Shown: positions 7,404 through 15,622, numbered from the stretch's first letter. The stretch is DNA of 17,114 nt from Treponema sp. UBA3649 (GCA_002373325.1 DFKI01000147.1:1-17114), one strand, 5' to 3'. Numbers and translations are program-made. Notes: generated from the letters alone by a model not told the origin.

Positions 7404-9599
7404 TTACTGTTCCATAAGTGCCTGGAGTTTCTTTGCCGCCTCATGTGTTCTCAGTGCCAGAGTTTTCATGGACTCCACCTCATCGCTCAATGTCCTGGTT
7501 CCATCCGTAATGCTTTCGCTTGCCTGTGTTACTGCCTCTGTTGCCTGCGAAAGATTCTCCATGTTTCCCATGACGTCGCTTGAGAATGTGCTTTGTGCCG
7601 ACACTTCCTTTTTCATACGCAACGCCGACTCGCTCAAAAGCACTGATTCCGTAGCAAGCTCCTGACCCGCCATCTGCTGTTCCTTTATGCTTGATGCAGC
7701 AACCGAGACTTTTTCCGCACTTTGGGAGGCTCCCGCCATAATCATTGAGAGTGTGGAGTTCACTTTTTCCGTCAGCTTTACGCCCCCGTTGATTTCCTCT
7801 ATGACGCTCGTGATAATCTCTCCGATTTTTGACGACCATGCGGAGGTCTGTGCTGCAAGATTTTTTATCTCGTGTGCGATTACGGCGAATCCTTTTCCTG
7901 CCTCACCGGAATGGGCCGCTTCGATGGATGCGTTCATTGAAAGAAGGTCCGTCTGCTGCGCGAAATCATCCAGTGTGGATGCGACAGAAAGGATTTCGTT
8001 GGAGGAGTTCTGAATCTTGCTCATCAGCTCGGAAAGCTCCTTCATGTCCCGGGTTCCGTTGCTTGTCATGGAACTGAGCGAGGTGGAGAATTCTGCCGCT
8101 GTGGAAATTCCTCCTCCTACAGCATCGATTCCCTCCATGAGTTGCTTTGTACTGCTCGCGGTTTTTTCTATGCTTTCTGATGACACGTCGAATTCTTTCT
8201 CAAGACGCGAGAGAAAATCCGTGAGTCCGTGGACAGCATCCTCTGTTTTTCTCTGAATCTCCGACTGCTCTTTTATGGACTCCTTGATTCTTGAGACATT
8301 CTCCCCGGATTTTTCAGCCGCCGAGGAAACTGAGTCAACGGATTTTTCAAGGGCATCGGCAATCTGCATGGTTTCGTTTATCATCTGTTTTGCGCTGGAG
8401 AAAACTTCCTTGAGCCGGTCCCTCTGTTTCATGGTCTTTTCAATCAGCTTGTGGACTTCAATCTGGGATTTTGTGGAGCGAAGGTTGAGCGTAAGGAATA
8501 TGGCAAGGTCGAGCACGAAAAACGCTATTCCCTGCAACCACATGAAAGGAATCCTGTTTGTGAGCATGAAAACAATGTCATAGACGGCGAGGAGACTTGC
8601 TACCGAATATCCGATGAAGATGACTCCGGCCTCCTTTTGTTTTCTCCTGTATGCTTTCGCGGAGATGACAAGCCCGTAGACAATTACGACGATTATGAAA
8701 AGCAGGTAGAGTTTGAAAAGAAGCTCCAGCGTGGAATTCTTGTTTATGGAAATCAAGTAGCTTGTGAAAATCAGTATGTCCAGACTCAGCATGGAGATGA
8801 GCAGTCCTTTTTTGTGCGGACGGTTGAAAAATGAATTCAGGAAAAGCATGGTGAAGCTGAGACTTGCGGGAAGACTTGCGCGGCTGATTGAGCGGTGGAT
8901 TCCGTAGTTAAGGAAAATGTGCTCGGCTCCAAGGTCATAGAAATAGATGCTTACAAAAAGCAGGGCAAGCGAGAAAAAAAGATAGGTCTTTTCGCTACGG
9001 TTCCCAAGAAATTGCAGGAACGTGGAAATCATCAGGAAAAGACAGATGAATGTAATGACGAGGAAGATTTTTTCGGAAAAAATATTGTGGACGTGATTTT
9101 CAAAATATGCTTCCGTCGCGTTGTCGAGAGTAAGGAATGTGAAGCTGGTGTTATCAGCAGAAGTGTAGACCCTGAACGCAAGGCTTACGGTATCATCCTC
9201 AAGCAGTGAGGAGGGAATGAGGATGTCATTTTGTCTTTCGGTTCTTACGCAATAATTCGGAGGCATGGAGTTCACGGTTCCGATGTAGGTTCCGTTCGCA
9301 TAGATTTCAACTGCGCTGTTCACACGGTCCACACCGAGCCAGAGAGAGTCCTTTTTTAATGTGGAAGGAATTGAGATGGATTTACGCAGCCAGCAGTATC
9401 CGCTTTTGGGAATAGTGATGTGCTTCAAGTCGGTTTCATCCCATGATGAGTCATCGAAGGATTTTTCCGACCAGGTTTGAGAGTCTCCTTCCTGAATTTT
9501 CCAGCCGTGAGAGATGTCCCTTGAAACTCTGTTACCGAAGTCACATCCAGAAAAGACAAGCGTGCAAAGAGCAATCAGAATCAAAAATCTTTTTTTCAT
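7404..9599 (-). CDS. lipoprotein-7TM-MCP composite sugar receptor (7TMR-DISM type)
   Basis: The ATG at 9599 (731 aa) lies 10 nt after GGAG (9613-9610); an ATG two codons earlier (9605) would leave only 4 nt. A signal peptide ends in a relaxed lipobox, LVFSGC (Cys19). Residues about 31-158 resemble the GH2 sugar-binding jelly roll: SFDDSSWD (47-54), WLRKSISIP (70-78), LGVDRVNSAVEIYANGTYIG (88-107). Seven hydrophobic helices span about 177-372, as in 7TMR-DISM membrane receptors. The rest is a long coiled coil with an MCP hairpin tip, QQTDLLSMNASIEAAHSGE and GKGFAVIAHEIKNLAAQTS (about 548-586), which contacts CheA/CheW. There is no HAMP domain and no C-terminal NWETF-type tether. It sits 85 nt downstream of the beta-glucosidase gene on the same strand. 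Ligand sensing of a sugar or glycoside is inferred. Confidence 0.85.
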   Translation of the reverse strand: MKKRFLILIALCTLVFSGCDFGNRVSRDISHGWKIQEGDSQTWSEKSFDDSSWDETDLKHITIPKSGYCWLRKSISIPSTLKKDSLWLGVDRVNSAVEIYANGTYIGTVNSMPPNYCVRTERQNDILIPSSLLEDDTVSLAFRVYTSADNTSFTFLTLDNATEAYFENHVHNIFSEKIFLVITFICLFLMISTFLQFLGNRSEKTYLFFSLALLFVSIYFYDLGAEHIFLNYGIHRSISRASLPASLSFTMLFLNSFFNRPHKKGLLISMLSLDILIFTSYLISINKNSTLELLFKLYLLFIIVVIVYGLVISAKAYRRKQKEAGVIFIGYSVASLLAVYDIVFMLTNRIPFMWLQGIAFFVLDLAIFLTLNLRSTKSQIEVHKLIEKTMKQRDRLKEVFSSAKQMINETMQIADALEKSVDSVSSAAEKSGENVSRIKESIKEQSEIQRKTEDAVHGLTDFLSRLEKEFDVSSESIEKTASSTKQLMEGIDAVGGGISTAAEFSTSLSSMTSNGTRDMKELSELMSKIQNSSNEILSVASTLDDFAQQTDLLSMNASIEAAHSGEAGKGFAVIAHEIKNLAAQTSAWSSKIGEIITSVIEEINGGVKLTEKVNSTLSMIMAGASQSAEKVSVAASSIKEQQMAGQELATESVLLSESALRMKKEVSAQSTFSSDVMGNMENLSQATEAVTQASESITDGTRTLSDEVESMKTLALRTHEAAKKLQALMEQ

Positions 9600-9652
9600 A
9601 AGCATTCATCTCCGGATTATGTCCGGCCCCCATTTTTTGAAGACCGGGCTGT

Positions 9653-9680
9653 TGTATATTTTTCAAAAAACTTGCAAAAA
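9653..9680 (-). promoter_or_regulatory. possible weak promoter for the receptor gene
   Basis: On the minus strand TTTTTG (9680-9675) and TATACA (9658-9653) are separated by 16 nt, in the gap between the beta-glucosidase stop and the receptor start. The -10 is good and the -35 is poor. No terminator is visible in this gap, so read-through from the glucosidase gene is also likely. Confidence 0.25.
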
Positions 9681-9684
9681 GGAT

Positions 9685-11982
9685 TTATTCGGTGACAGCT
9701 TTTTTCAAATCTGCCATCATTTTTTCCGCGGCTTCCTCGCTCAGGTGGCTCCATGAGATGACGTTCCTTAGCGGATGGCCGTCCAACATGTTTATCCTCA
9801 TTTCCTCCGTGATGGCTTCCTCTGATACGGTACTTCCTCCTTCAAGCTTGCTCTTTTGTGACTCAAAGACTTTGTTCAGTATGCCCTTTGTCCTTTCGTC
9901 CTTGAGCAAATCTCCGCAAGTCGTGTCAAGGGTGATTTCGAGTGGAAGTCTTACGCTTGTCGTGAATCTGACCGTGGATGAGAGGGGCAGGTCTCTTGAT
10001 GAAGGCCCCACTTTGATTTCGTATTCCCCGGATGCCGCGTACCAGTCATTCAAGTCCGTGTTGTACCATGCGAAGCTTGATTTGTCCAGCTCGAAGCTTA
10101 CGTCAACGGATTTTCCTGCCGGAACGAACACCTTTTCGAATCCTTTGAGTTCCTTTTCAGGCCTTGTGACTGATTGTGTTTTGTCGCACACGTAAAGCTG
10201 CACGATTTCCTTTCCGTCAATTTTTCCTGTGTTTTTTACGGTGACTGTGGCGGTGATTTTTCCGTCGTCAGAAATGTCGGATGAGCTCAGGCGCAGATTT
10301 GAGTATTCGAAAGTTGTGTAGCTCAGTCCGTGTCCGAATGGGAAGAGCACGTCCATTTTTCTTGTGTCATACCAGCGGTACCCCACGAAGATTCCCTCGG
10401 CATATACCGTGTGTTTTTTGTCATTCGCGAAATTGAGGAAAGATGGTGTGTCCTCAAGTCTGACCGGGAATGTCTCCGCAAGTTTTCCGCTTGGGTTCAC
10501 ACGTCCTGTAAGAACATTTGCGGCGGCCTCTCCAACAGCTTCTCCACCAAGATAAAGCTCAAGGATTGCGTTCACGTCTTTTGCCCACGGCATAGTTACA
10601 GGCGAACCGTTGTGCAGGATTACGGTGACTTTTTTTCCTGTGGCGCAGAGTTTTTTTATCAGCTCGTTCTGCTCTTCCGGAAGATCCATGTGCTTTCTGT
10701 CGTATCCTTCGCTTTCAAAACTGTCGGGAAGTCCTGCGAAAACAAGGATTGTGTCACATCCTGACGCTGCTTTGAGAGCCTCTTCGGAAAGTTCCAGAGC
10801 TTCTTTTGCTGCCTGGTTTTTATCTTTCGGCGGTTCTGCAGAAAATCCCTTCGCGTAGGTGAATTTAAGTCCGTATGCCTCAAGACTTTCGAATGCGTTT
10901 GAGACTGTCTTTGTGTTGATGTGGCTTGATCCTCCTCCCTGGAATCTCGGACACTTGGCGAATTCACCGATGACCGCAATCTTCCCTGATGTGGCCGGGT
11001 CAAGGGGCAGGGTTCCGTCGTTTTTCAAAAGGACAATGGAATCTTCCTCAATCTCACGCGCAATCTTGTGGTGCTGCTCGATGTTGAACTCTCCTTTCTG
11101 CCTGTTGTCCTCAAAATCATAGACCCAGCGCAGGATGCGGAACACGCACTCGTCGATTTTTTTCACAAGCTCGGGATTGTCCTTTGCTGCTTTCAGAACT
11201 TTCGCGTCATTGATTCCGTCGGAGGATGGCATCTCAAGGTCCGTGCCGGCTTTTACTCCATCAATCCTGTTGGAGACCGCACCCCAGTCGCTCATCACAA
11301 GCCCCTTGAATCCCCATTCTTTTCTGAGGACATCGCTAATGAGCCATTTGCTTTCACCCGCATAGGTTCCGTTAATCAGATTGTAACTGTGCATGATTGT
11401 GGCGGGCTGGGATTTTTTTACCGCAATCTCAAATCCCTTCAGATAGATTTCTCGCATTGTCCTTTCGTCGCAATCCGATGAATTCGTGAGGCGGCGGTAT
11501 TCCTGGTCATTCAGCGCAAAATGCTTGAGTGAGGTTCCCACGTGTTTTTCCTGAACCGCATTTATATAAGAAGCAGAAAGTTCTCCGGCAACATAGGGAT
11601 CCTCGCTGATGTATTCAAAATTTCTTCCGCAAAGAGGGGAACGCTTTATGTTGATTGCAGGTCCCAAGATTGTGGAGACATCCTTTGCCTGACACTCATC
11701 CCCAAGTACGGAACCCAGCTTGGCGTAGGAATCCCTGCTGAAAGAGGCTGACGTGGCACATGCAGCAGGAAAACAGACCGCCTGTATGCTGTCGTTCACC
11801 CCCGCAGAGGATTCATCTTGTTTTCTCAATCCGTGAGGACCGTCGCTCACCATGATTTTCGGTATGCCTAGTCTTTCGACTGACTTTGTGTGCCAGAAAT
11901 CCGAGCCGCTAAGAAGTCCGCATTTTTCCTCAAGCGTGAGTTTCCCGATGATTTCCTTGATCTGTGAGTCACTGTGTGCCAT
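9685..11982 (-). CDS. glycoside hydrolase family 3 beta-glucosidase, cytoplasmic
   Basis: The frame opens at a TTG (11994), but the ATG at 11982 has GGAGG (11992-11988) 5 nt upstream, giving 765 aa. The (beta/alpha)8 domain contains SDGPHGLR (46-53), KHFALNDQE (153-161) and the nucleophile motif GLVMSDWGAV with Asp232. The second alpha/beta domain holds GGGSSH (349-354) and ESEGYDR (423-429), where Glu425 is the likely acid/base. The family mark PFGHGLSYTTFEY is at 548-560. A fibronectin III-like domain follows to about 675, and an extra helical tail to 765. No signal peptide and no PA14 insertion are seen. It should release glucose from imported beta-linked oligosaccharides; exact linkage is unknown. 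Its neighbours, sugar ABC permeases upstream and a sugar receptor downstream, fit this. Confidence 0.95.
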   Translation of the reverse strand: MAHSDSQIKEIIGKLTLEEKCGLLSGSDFWHTKSVERLGIPKIMVSDGPHGLRKQDESSAGVNDSIQAVCFPAACATSASFSRDSYAKLGSVLGDECQAKDVSTILGPAINIKRSPLCGRNFEYISEDPYVAGELSASYINAVQEKHVGTSLKHFALNDQEYRRLTNSSDCDERTMREIYLKGFEIAVKKSQPATIMHSYNLINGTYAGESKWLISDVLRKEWGFKGLVMSDWGAVSNRIDGVKAGTDLEMPSSDGINDAKVLKAAKDNPELVKKIDECVFRILRWVYDFEDNRQKGEFNIEQHHKIAREIEEDSIVLLKNDGTLPLDPATSGKIAVIGEFAKCPRFQGGGSSHINTKTVSNAFESLEAYGLKFTYAKGFSAEPPKDKNQAAKEALELSEEALKAASGCDTILVFAGLPDSFESEGYDRKHMDLPEEQNELIKKLCATGKKVTVILHNGSPVTMPWAKDVNAILELYLGGEAVGEAAANVLTGRVNPSGKLAETFPVRLEDTPSFLNFANDKKHTVYAEGIFVGYRWYDTRKMDVLFPFGHGLSYTTFEYSNLRLSSSDISDDGKITATVTVKNTGKIDGKEIVQLYVCDKTQSVTRPEKELKGFEKVFVPAGKSVDVSFELDKSSFAWYNTDLNDWYAASGEYEIKVGPSSRDLPLSSTVRFTTSVRLPLEITLDTTCGDLLKDERTKGILNKVFESQKSKLEGGSTVSEEAITEEMRINMLDGHPLRNVISWSHLSEEAAEKMMADLKKAVTE

Positions 11983-12013
11983 TCTAACCTCCAAAATGTC
12001 TAAAACTTCTATT

Positions 12014-12042
12014 ATTATACAACAGAAACCGACATTTGAAAA
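12014..12042 (-). promoter_or_regulatory. sigma-70-type promoter of the beta-glucosidase gene
   Basis: On the minus strand TTTTCA (12042-12037) and a perfect TATAAT (12019-12014) are separated by 17 nt. Transcription would start near 12007, leaving a leader of about 25 nt that contains GGAGG before the ATG at 11982. Confidence 0.6.
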
Positions 12043-12053
12043 GTAGATTTTAA

Positions 12054-12082
12054 ATTTTCACAAGGAAATCTTAAAATGTCAA
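12054..12082 (-). promoter_or_regulatory. second, upstream promoter candidate for the beta-glucosidase gene
   Basis: On the minus strand a perfect TTGACA (12082-12077) is followed after 17 nt by GAAAAT (12059-12054), which has an extended TG one base upstream. The -10 is weak (4 of 6), so this may be a minor or regulated start. Confidence 0.3.
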
Positions 12083-12106
12083 TTATCGTTTTTTCACATT
12101 TTCATC

Positions 12107-12156
12107 CAAGCGCAATCATGCAAGCGCAATCATGCAAGCGCAATCATGCAATCGCA
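12107..12156. repeat. 14-bp tandem repeat, three perfect copies plus a partial
   Basis: The unit CAAGCGCAATCATG occurs at 12107-12120, 12121-12134 and 12135-12148, followed by CAATCGCA (12149-12156), an 8-nt remnant with one change. It begins 6 nt past the stop of the upstream permease gene (minus strand) and sits upstream of both beta-glucosidase promoter candidates. The unit is not a multiple of three, so each copy shifts any reading frame; it is not coding. Confidence 0.9.
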
Positions 12157-12162
12157 CAGTTT

Positions 12163-13008
12163 TTATCCCTTGACCGAGCCCGCCGTTATTCCAGTGTAAA
12201 TCTGTTTCTGGCAGAGGAGGAATACAATCAGGGCCGGGATGAGCGAAATGATTACACCTGCGCAAATCAGATTGTACTTGTTGCCCAAAGGACCCGTGAA
12301 TGTGTAGAGCGAAATGGCGACTGTCTTGAGTTTTGCCGACTGAAGATAGAGTGCCGCCCCGTAATACTCGTTGTAAGTTCCGACCCCTTTCAGAATCATG
12401 CACGTGACGATCGCAGGTTTGAGGAGGGGAAGGATGATTTTCCAGTAAATCGTGAAGTAGTTCGCTCCGTCCATGATTGCACTCTCGTCAAGCGATGTGG
12501 AGATGTTTTCCATGAACTGAATGAAGATGTAGATTGAGATGACATCCGTTCCCGTCATCATTATGATGTAGCCGTAAAGATGGTTTATCAGATGAAGATT
12601 TCCCATAATCTTGTAGACGGCGACCTGCATGGCGACTCCGGGAAGAAGTGTGGCGAGCAGAAAAAGACGGCGGATAAGGGCGTTACCGACGAACTTGAAT
12701 CTGTTTAGGACAAATGCGAGCTGTGAGCTTATGAGGATTGAGCCCAGTAGCACGAAAAAAAGGACCAGGGCCGAGTTGATGAACGCACGTCCCATTCCAG
12801 CCGTTGTGAATGCCTTTACGAAATTGCCGAATGCCCAGACCTTTGGAAGAACCATGACCGAAGTGGACTGATATTCCGCATCACCCTTGAATGCCGTAAT
12901 CAGGCATGAGATGATTGGAAGGACCGACCAGAATGCGAAGAAAACCAGCGAGAAATATTTGAATCCGGTGGAAATGACCGTTCCTGCTGTGTAGTGATGT
13001 CTTTTCAT
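12163..13008 (-). CDS. sugar ABC transporter permease, MalG/UgpE type
   Basis: The 281-aa inner-membrane protein is one of the two permeases of a CUT1 carbohydrate importer. It has about six hydrophobic helices and the EAA loop that docks to the ATPase: LDESAIMDGA...ILPLLKP, residues 173-197, with Gly181 and the LP pair at 193-194. GGAGGAGT stands just before the ATG at 13008. The start overlaps the stop of the partner permease by 4 nt (ATGA), so translation is coupled. It is followed by the tandem repeat and the beta-glucosidase gene. Substrate is not readable from sequence; the neighbours suggest a beta-gluco-oligosaccharide. Confidence 0.94.
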   Translation of the reverse strand: MKRHHYTAGTVISTGFKYFSLVFFAFWSVLPIISCLITAFKGDAEYQSTSVMVLPKVWAFGNFVKAFTTAGMGRAFINSALVLFFVLLGSILISSQLAFVLNRFKFVGNALIRRLFLLATLLPGVAMQVAVYKIMGNLHLINHLYGYIIMMTGTDVISIYIFIQFMENISTSLDESAIMDGANYFTIYWKIILPLLKPAIVTCMILKGVGTYNEYYGAALYLQSAKLKTVAISLYTFTGPLGNKYNLICAGVIISLIPALIVFLLCQKQIYTGITAGSVKG

Positions 13009-13961
13009 AAAACTCCTCCGTTCTTGTTGTTGTCCGTTCCAGTTTTTCTGAACGCATATTTGAAAACGACGTTCTGTATGGTTGTGACGATGAAGATGAT
13101 TGCGAGAAGGAAGACTGCCATGGCGGAGGCAAGTCCAACTTTCTGGTCCGTATGCGCAACCTTGTCCATGATTATGAAGAATGTTCCCGTGCCGTTCGCT
13201 CCCTTCGTGATTACATAAGGCGGCTCGAATGCGCTCAGAGAACCCGTGATGGAAAGAATGAGGTTCAAGGTGATTATTGTCTTTATGCTCGGAAGGATTA
13301 TGTGGTTGAACTGCTGCAGCTTGGATGCTCCGTCAATCTCCGCGGCCTCATAAAGCGAGGGATCCACCGACATGATTGCGCCGATGAAAAGCACCATGTT
13401 TTGTCCAAGGTAGCGCCACACCGAAGTACCCACAAGACATACGTTGTTTAGACCCTGGGTCCTGAGCCAGTAGGGCATACTGTCAATGGGGAGACCGAAC
13501 CAGCTTAGCACAGTGTCCAGGACGAATCCGTGCGTGAAGAAAAACTTGAAGATGAATCCGATTGCGATTCCGTTTATCAGATAGGGAAAAAACATCACAC
13601 CCTTGAACAGATTGCCGAATTTTGTCTTGAAACTCAGCAGCGTCGCAAGGAAAAGGGCAAGCACAAGCTGGAGGACCGAACCGCCCATGTAATAAAGACT
13701 TAGCTTGAGCGACTGGAAGATGTCCTTTCTCGTGAACATGTCCTTGTAATTTTGAAGACCCACGAAAGTTCTTGAGCCCACATACTTCATCTTGTAGAAA
13801 CTGAAGCTGACCATTTCTCCGAAAGGCAGATACGTGAATGTGACAAGCAGCACTATTGGAATCAGTATGAAGCACGCGATTATGACCTTCTGCTGTCCGC
13901 CTGTGCTTTTGAAAAAGTTTGATATCCGTTTGCCAATTGGCTTTGACTTTGAACTGTTCAT
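13005..13961 (-). CDS. sugar ABC transporter permease, MalF/UgpA type
   Basis: The 318-aa protein is the first permease of the importer. A polar N-terminus is followed by a membrane helix (about residues 25-46), the MalF/UgpA-like FVGLQNY segment (66-72) and further helices. The EAA loop is YEAAEIDGASKLQQF..IILP, residues 204-224, with Gly211 and Leu-Pro at 223-224. The ribosome site GAGG (13971-13968) is 6 nt before the ATG. It lies 103 nt downstream of the binding-protein gene and overlaps the second permease by 4 nt. Confidence 0.94.
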   Translation of the reverse strand: MNSSKSKPIGKRISNFFKSTGGQQKVIIACFILIPIVLLVTFTYLPFGEMVSFSFYKMKYVGSRTFVGLQNYKDMFTRKDIFQSLKLSLYYMGGSVLQLVLALFLATLLSFKTKFGNLFKGVMFFPYLINGIAIGFIFKFFFTHGFVLDTVLSWFGLPIDSMPYWLRTQGLNNVCLVGTSVWRYLGQNMVLFIGAIMSVDPSLYEAAEIDGASKLQQFNHIILPSIKTIITLNLILSITGSLSAFEPPYVITKGANGTGTFFIIMDKVAHTDQKVGLASAMAVFLLAIIFIVTTIQNVVFKYAFRKTGTDNNKNGGVL

Positions 13962-14064
13962 TGGAAACCTCTTGATTCGGATAATCCAGACCCACCATGA
14001 AGCAGGCCTGAATTTCCGTTTTGATTTTCAGACTATCCGGATAAAACCACCCGGAAAAATCATC
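13962..14064. other. intercistronic gap with small palindromes
   Basis: This 103-nt gap separates the binding-protein gene from the permeases. It holds the perfect 10-bp palindrome TATCCGGATA (14034-14043), CAGGCCTG (14003-14010), and a second CGGATA at 13978-13983 that can pair with the TATCCG half of the first. No T run follows on the minus strand, so it is not a standard terminator. Stem-loops here often protect the abundant binding-protein mRNA, which is only an inference in this case. Confidence 0.35.
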
Positions 14065-15462
14065 CTATCTGACGCTCACACCGTTTTTGGACTGTGCGTC
14101 TGACCATTTTTCGTTCCATTCGGCCATGATGTCGTCGAAGGATTTGTCCTTGTTGTAAGCATGCTCGATGATTTCCTGAATCTTGATGTTTCCACCCGCG
14201 TTGATTGCAAGCTCTGAGTCTGAGTTCAGCTCGTTCATCAGATCCTCCTCACCGGCGACTGCAGGAGTGTCAGGCACAAATTCGATTCCGTCGAACGCAG
14301 CGTAAACAGGCGGATATTTGTTGTCGCTTGCCGCAATGGGGATTCCACCCTCGTTGTAAGCGAACCCGGATTTTTCCGTGAACCACTTGATGAAGATGAG
14401 GGATGCCTTCTGCTGATTTGCGTCCGCCTTTGCGTTGATTCCGAAACAATAGTCGGGACCCGCCGATGCGTACTGCTTTCCGCCAACCGTAATCGGGAAT
14501 GACATATAGCCGATGTCGTCCGGATTTGGACCTGCTCCCTGCATCTGTGTGAAAGCCCATGAGCCCAAAACCATTGTACCAATCTCGCCGCGGTTGATCA
14601 TGCCCTTGCATCCTTCCCAGTCCGTCGTCGTGTAGTCATCCTCAATCAGTCCCTCTGAAACTGCGTCAAAAAGAATCTTGTAGACTGCATAAGCATGGGT
14701 TCCGTCGCCCCTGTTCGCGAATGGATTCTTCTCATGAGGCAGGACTCTGTTTATGTACTCAGTGTCTCCTGTCGCTGTTCCACCGATGTAGGCGTCCCAC
14801 GCTCCCATGGTCCAACCAGCCGCATAGTTCGTGTAAAGCGGGATTGCGTCGGTCTTTTCCTTTATGAGCCTGAGAGCCGCGATGAACTCTTCGGGTGTCT
14901 TCGGAACATTTGTGATTCCTGCCTGTGCAAAAACCTTCTTATTATAAAGCACTCCCTGTGCGTTTCCGGTCGAAGGAATTCCGTATGTGTTTCCTCCGTT
15001 TGTCCACTGGTCGGCGAAGCGGATCTGTTTTTTCATCTCATCGACCGTGCCGAAGCTCAAGAAGTACTGAGGAAGATCCTTTGCGTCAACAGCCGGAATC
15101 ATCATGATGTCGCCCCATTTACCGGAAGCGTCCTGAAGGCGGAGAAGTGCGGTTCCTGCATAGTCCGTGATGCCGTCAATCTCAACCTTGATGTTCGGGT
15201 AGAGCTTGTTGAATTCTGCGAGATACTTTGCCCATGTGGTTCCTGAGTAAGTGCTGTCGAGCATGTCCGTTCTGTGGGTGAGCAGCTTGATTGTCGCGCT
15301 TACATCTGTTCCAGTGCTTCCGAGCACGATGTCGGAATAAGAGACATCCAAAGTCGCAGTGCCAGTTGATTCTACTTTAGTTGCTGTTTTTTTGCTGCAT
15401 CCCATTGCGAAAATTGAAAGTGCTGCCATAAAGACAGTTCCCGATTTAGCTAATTTTTTCAT
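14065..15462 (-). CDS. sugar-binding lipoprotein of ABC transporter (family 1, UgpB/MalE-like)
   Basis: The frame opens further upstream, but the ATG at 15462 has AGGAGG (15474-15469) 6 nt before it and begins a clear lipoprotein signal, MKKLAKSG...SIFAMGC (Cys22), giving 465 aa. The mature protein has the extracellular solute-binding family 1 pattern: EFNKLYPNIKVEI, YGIPSTGNAQGVLYNKKVFAQAG with KTPEEFIAAL, MVLGSWAF, and a late FIKWFTEK segment. It would be lipid-anchored in the periplasm and deliver sugar to the two permeases encoded downstream. A strong promoter lies directly upstream. The ligand cannot be read from the sequence. Confidence 0.94.
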   Translation of the reverse strand: MKKLAKSGTVFMAALSIFAMGCSKKTATKVESTGTATLDVSYSDIVLGSTGTDVSATIKLLTHRTDMLDSTYSGTTWAKYLAEFNKLYPNIKVEIDGITDYAGTALLRLQDASGKWGDIMMIPAVDAKDLPQYFLSFGTVDEMKKQIRFADQWTNGGNTYGIPSTGNAQGVLYNKKVFAQAGITNVPKTPEEFIAALRLIKEKTDAIPLYTNYAAGWTMGAWDAYIGGTATGDTEYINRVLPHEKNPFANRGDGTHAYAVYKILFDAVSEGLIEDDYTTTDWEGCKGMINRGEIGTMVLGSWAFTQMQGAGPNPDDIGYMSFPITVGGKQYASAGPDYCFGINAKADANQQKASLIFIKWFTEKSGFAYNEGGIPIAASDNKYPPVYAAFDGIEFVPDTPAVAGEEDLMNELNSDSELAINAGGNIKIQEIIEHAYNKDKSFDDIMAEWNEKWSDAQSKNGVSVR

Positions 15463-15498
15463 AAGAAACCTCCTGTTTAATTTCTTAATTCTAAAGTT

Positions 15499-15527
15499 AG
15501 AATAAACCAAAGAAGAAAATTAGTCAA
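15499..15527 (-). promoter_or_regulatory. sigma-70-type promoter of the sugar transporter operon
   Basis: On the minus strand TTGACT (15527-15522) and TATTCT (15504-15499) are 17 nt apart. Transcription would start near 15492, about 30 nt before the ATG at 15462. The -35 lies inside one copy of the 11-nt direct repeat, so a protein binding the repeat would compete with RNA polymerase. Confidence 0.5.
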
Positions 15528-15622
15528 ATAAATTTGCTAAAAAAGAGAAAATTTAAGTAAAAAATTAATAAATTTATGATGAAAAAGTGTGATAAAAAGT
15601 CTATTTGGTCCAATTAGTCAAA
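15518..15622. repeat. 11-nt direct repeat pair AATTAGTCAAA, 94 bp apart
   Basis: AATTAGTCAAA occurs at 15518-15528 and again at 15612-15622. The first copy overlaps the -35 of the transporter promoter. The offset of 94 bp is close to nine turns of DNA. Confidence 0.6.

Noticed and set aside
12076..12537. 153-aa + strand frame running through the 14-bp repeats into the permease gene
   Set aside because: The 14-bp unit shifts frame with each copy, the product has no family features, and the opposite frame is a clear MalG-type permease.
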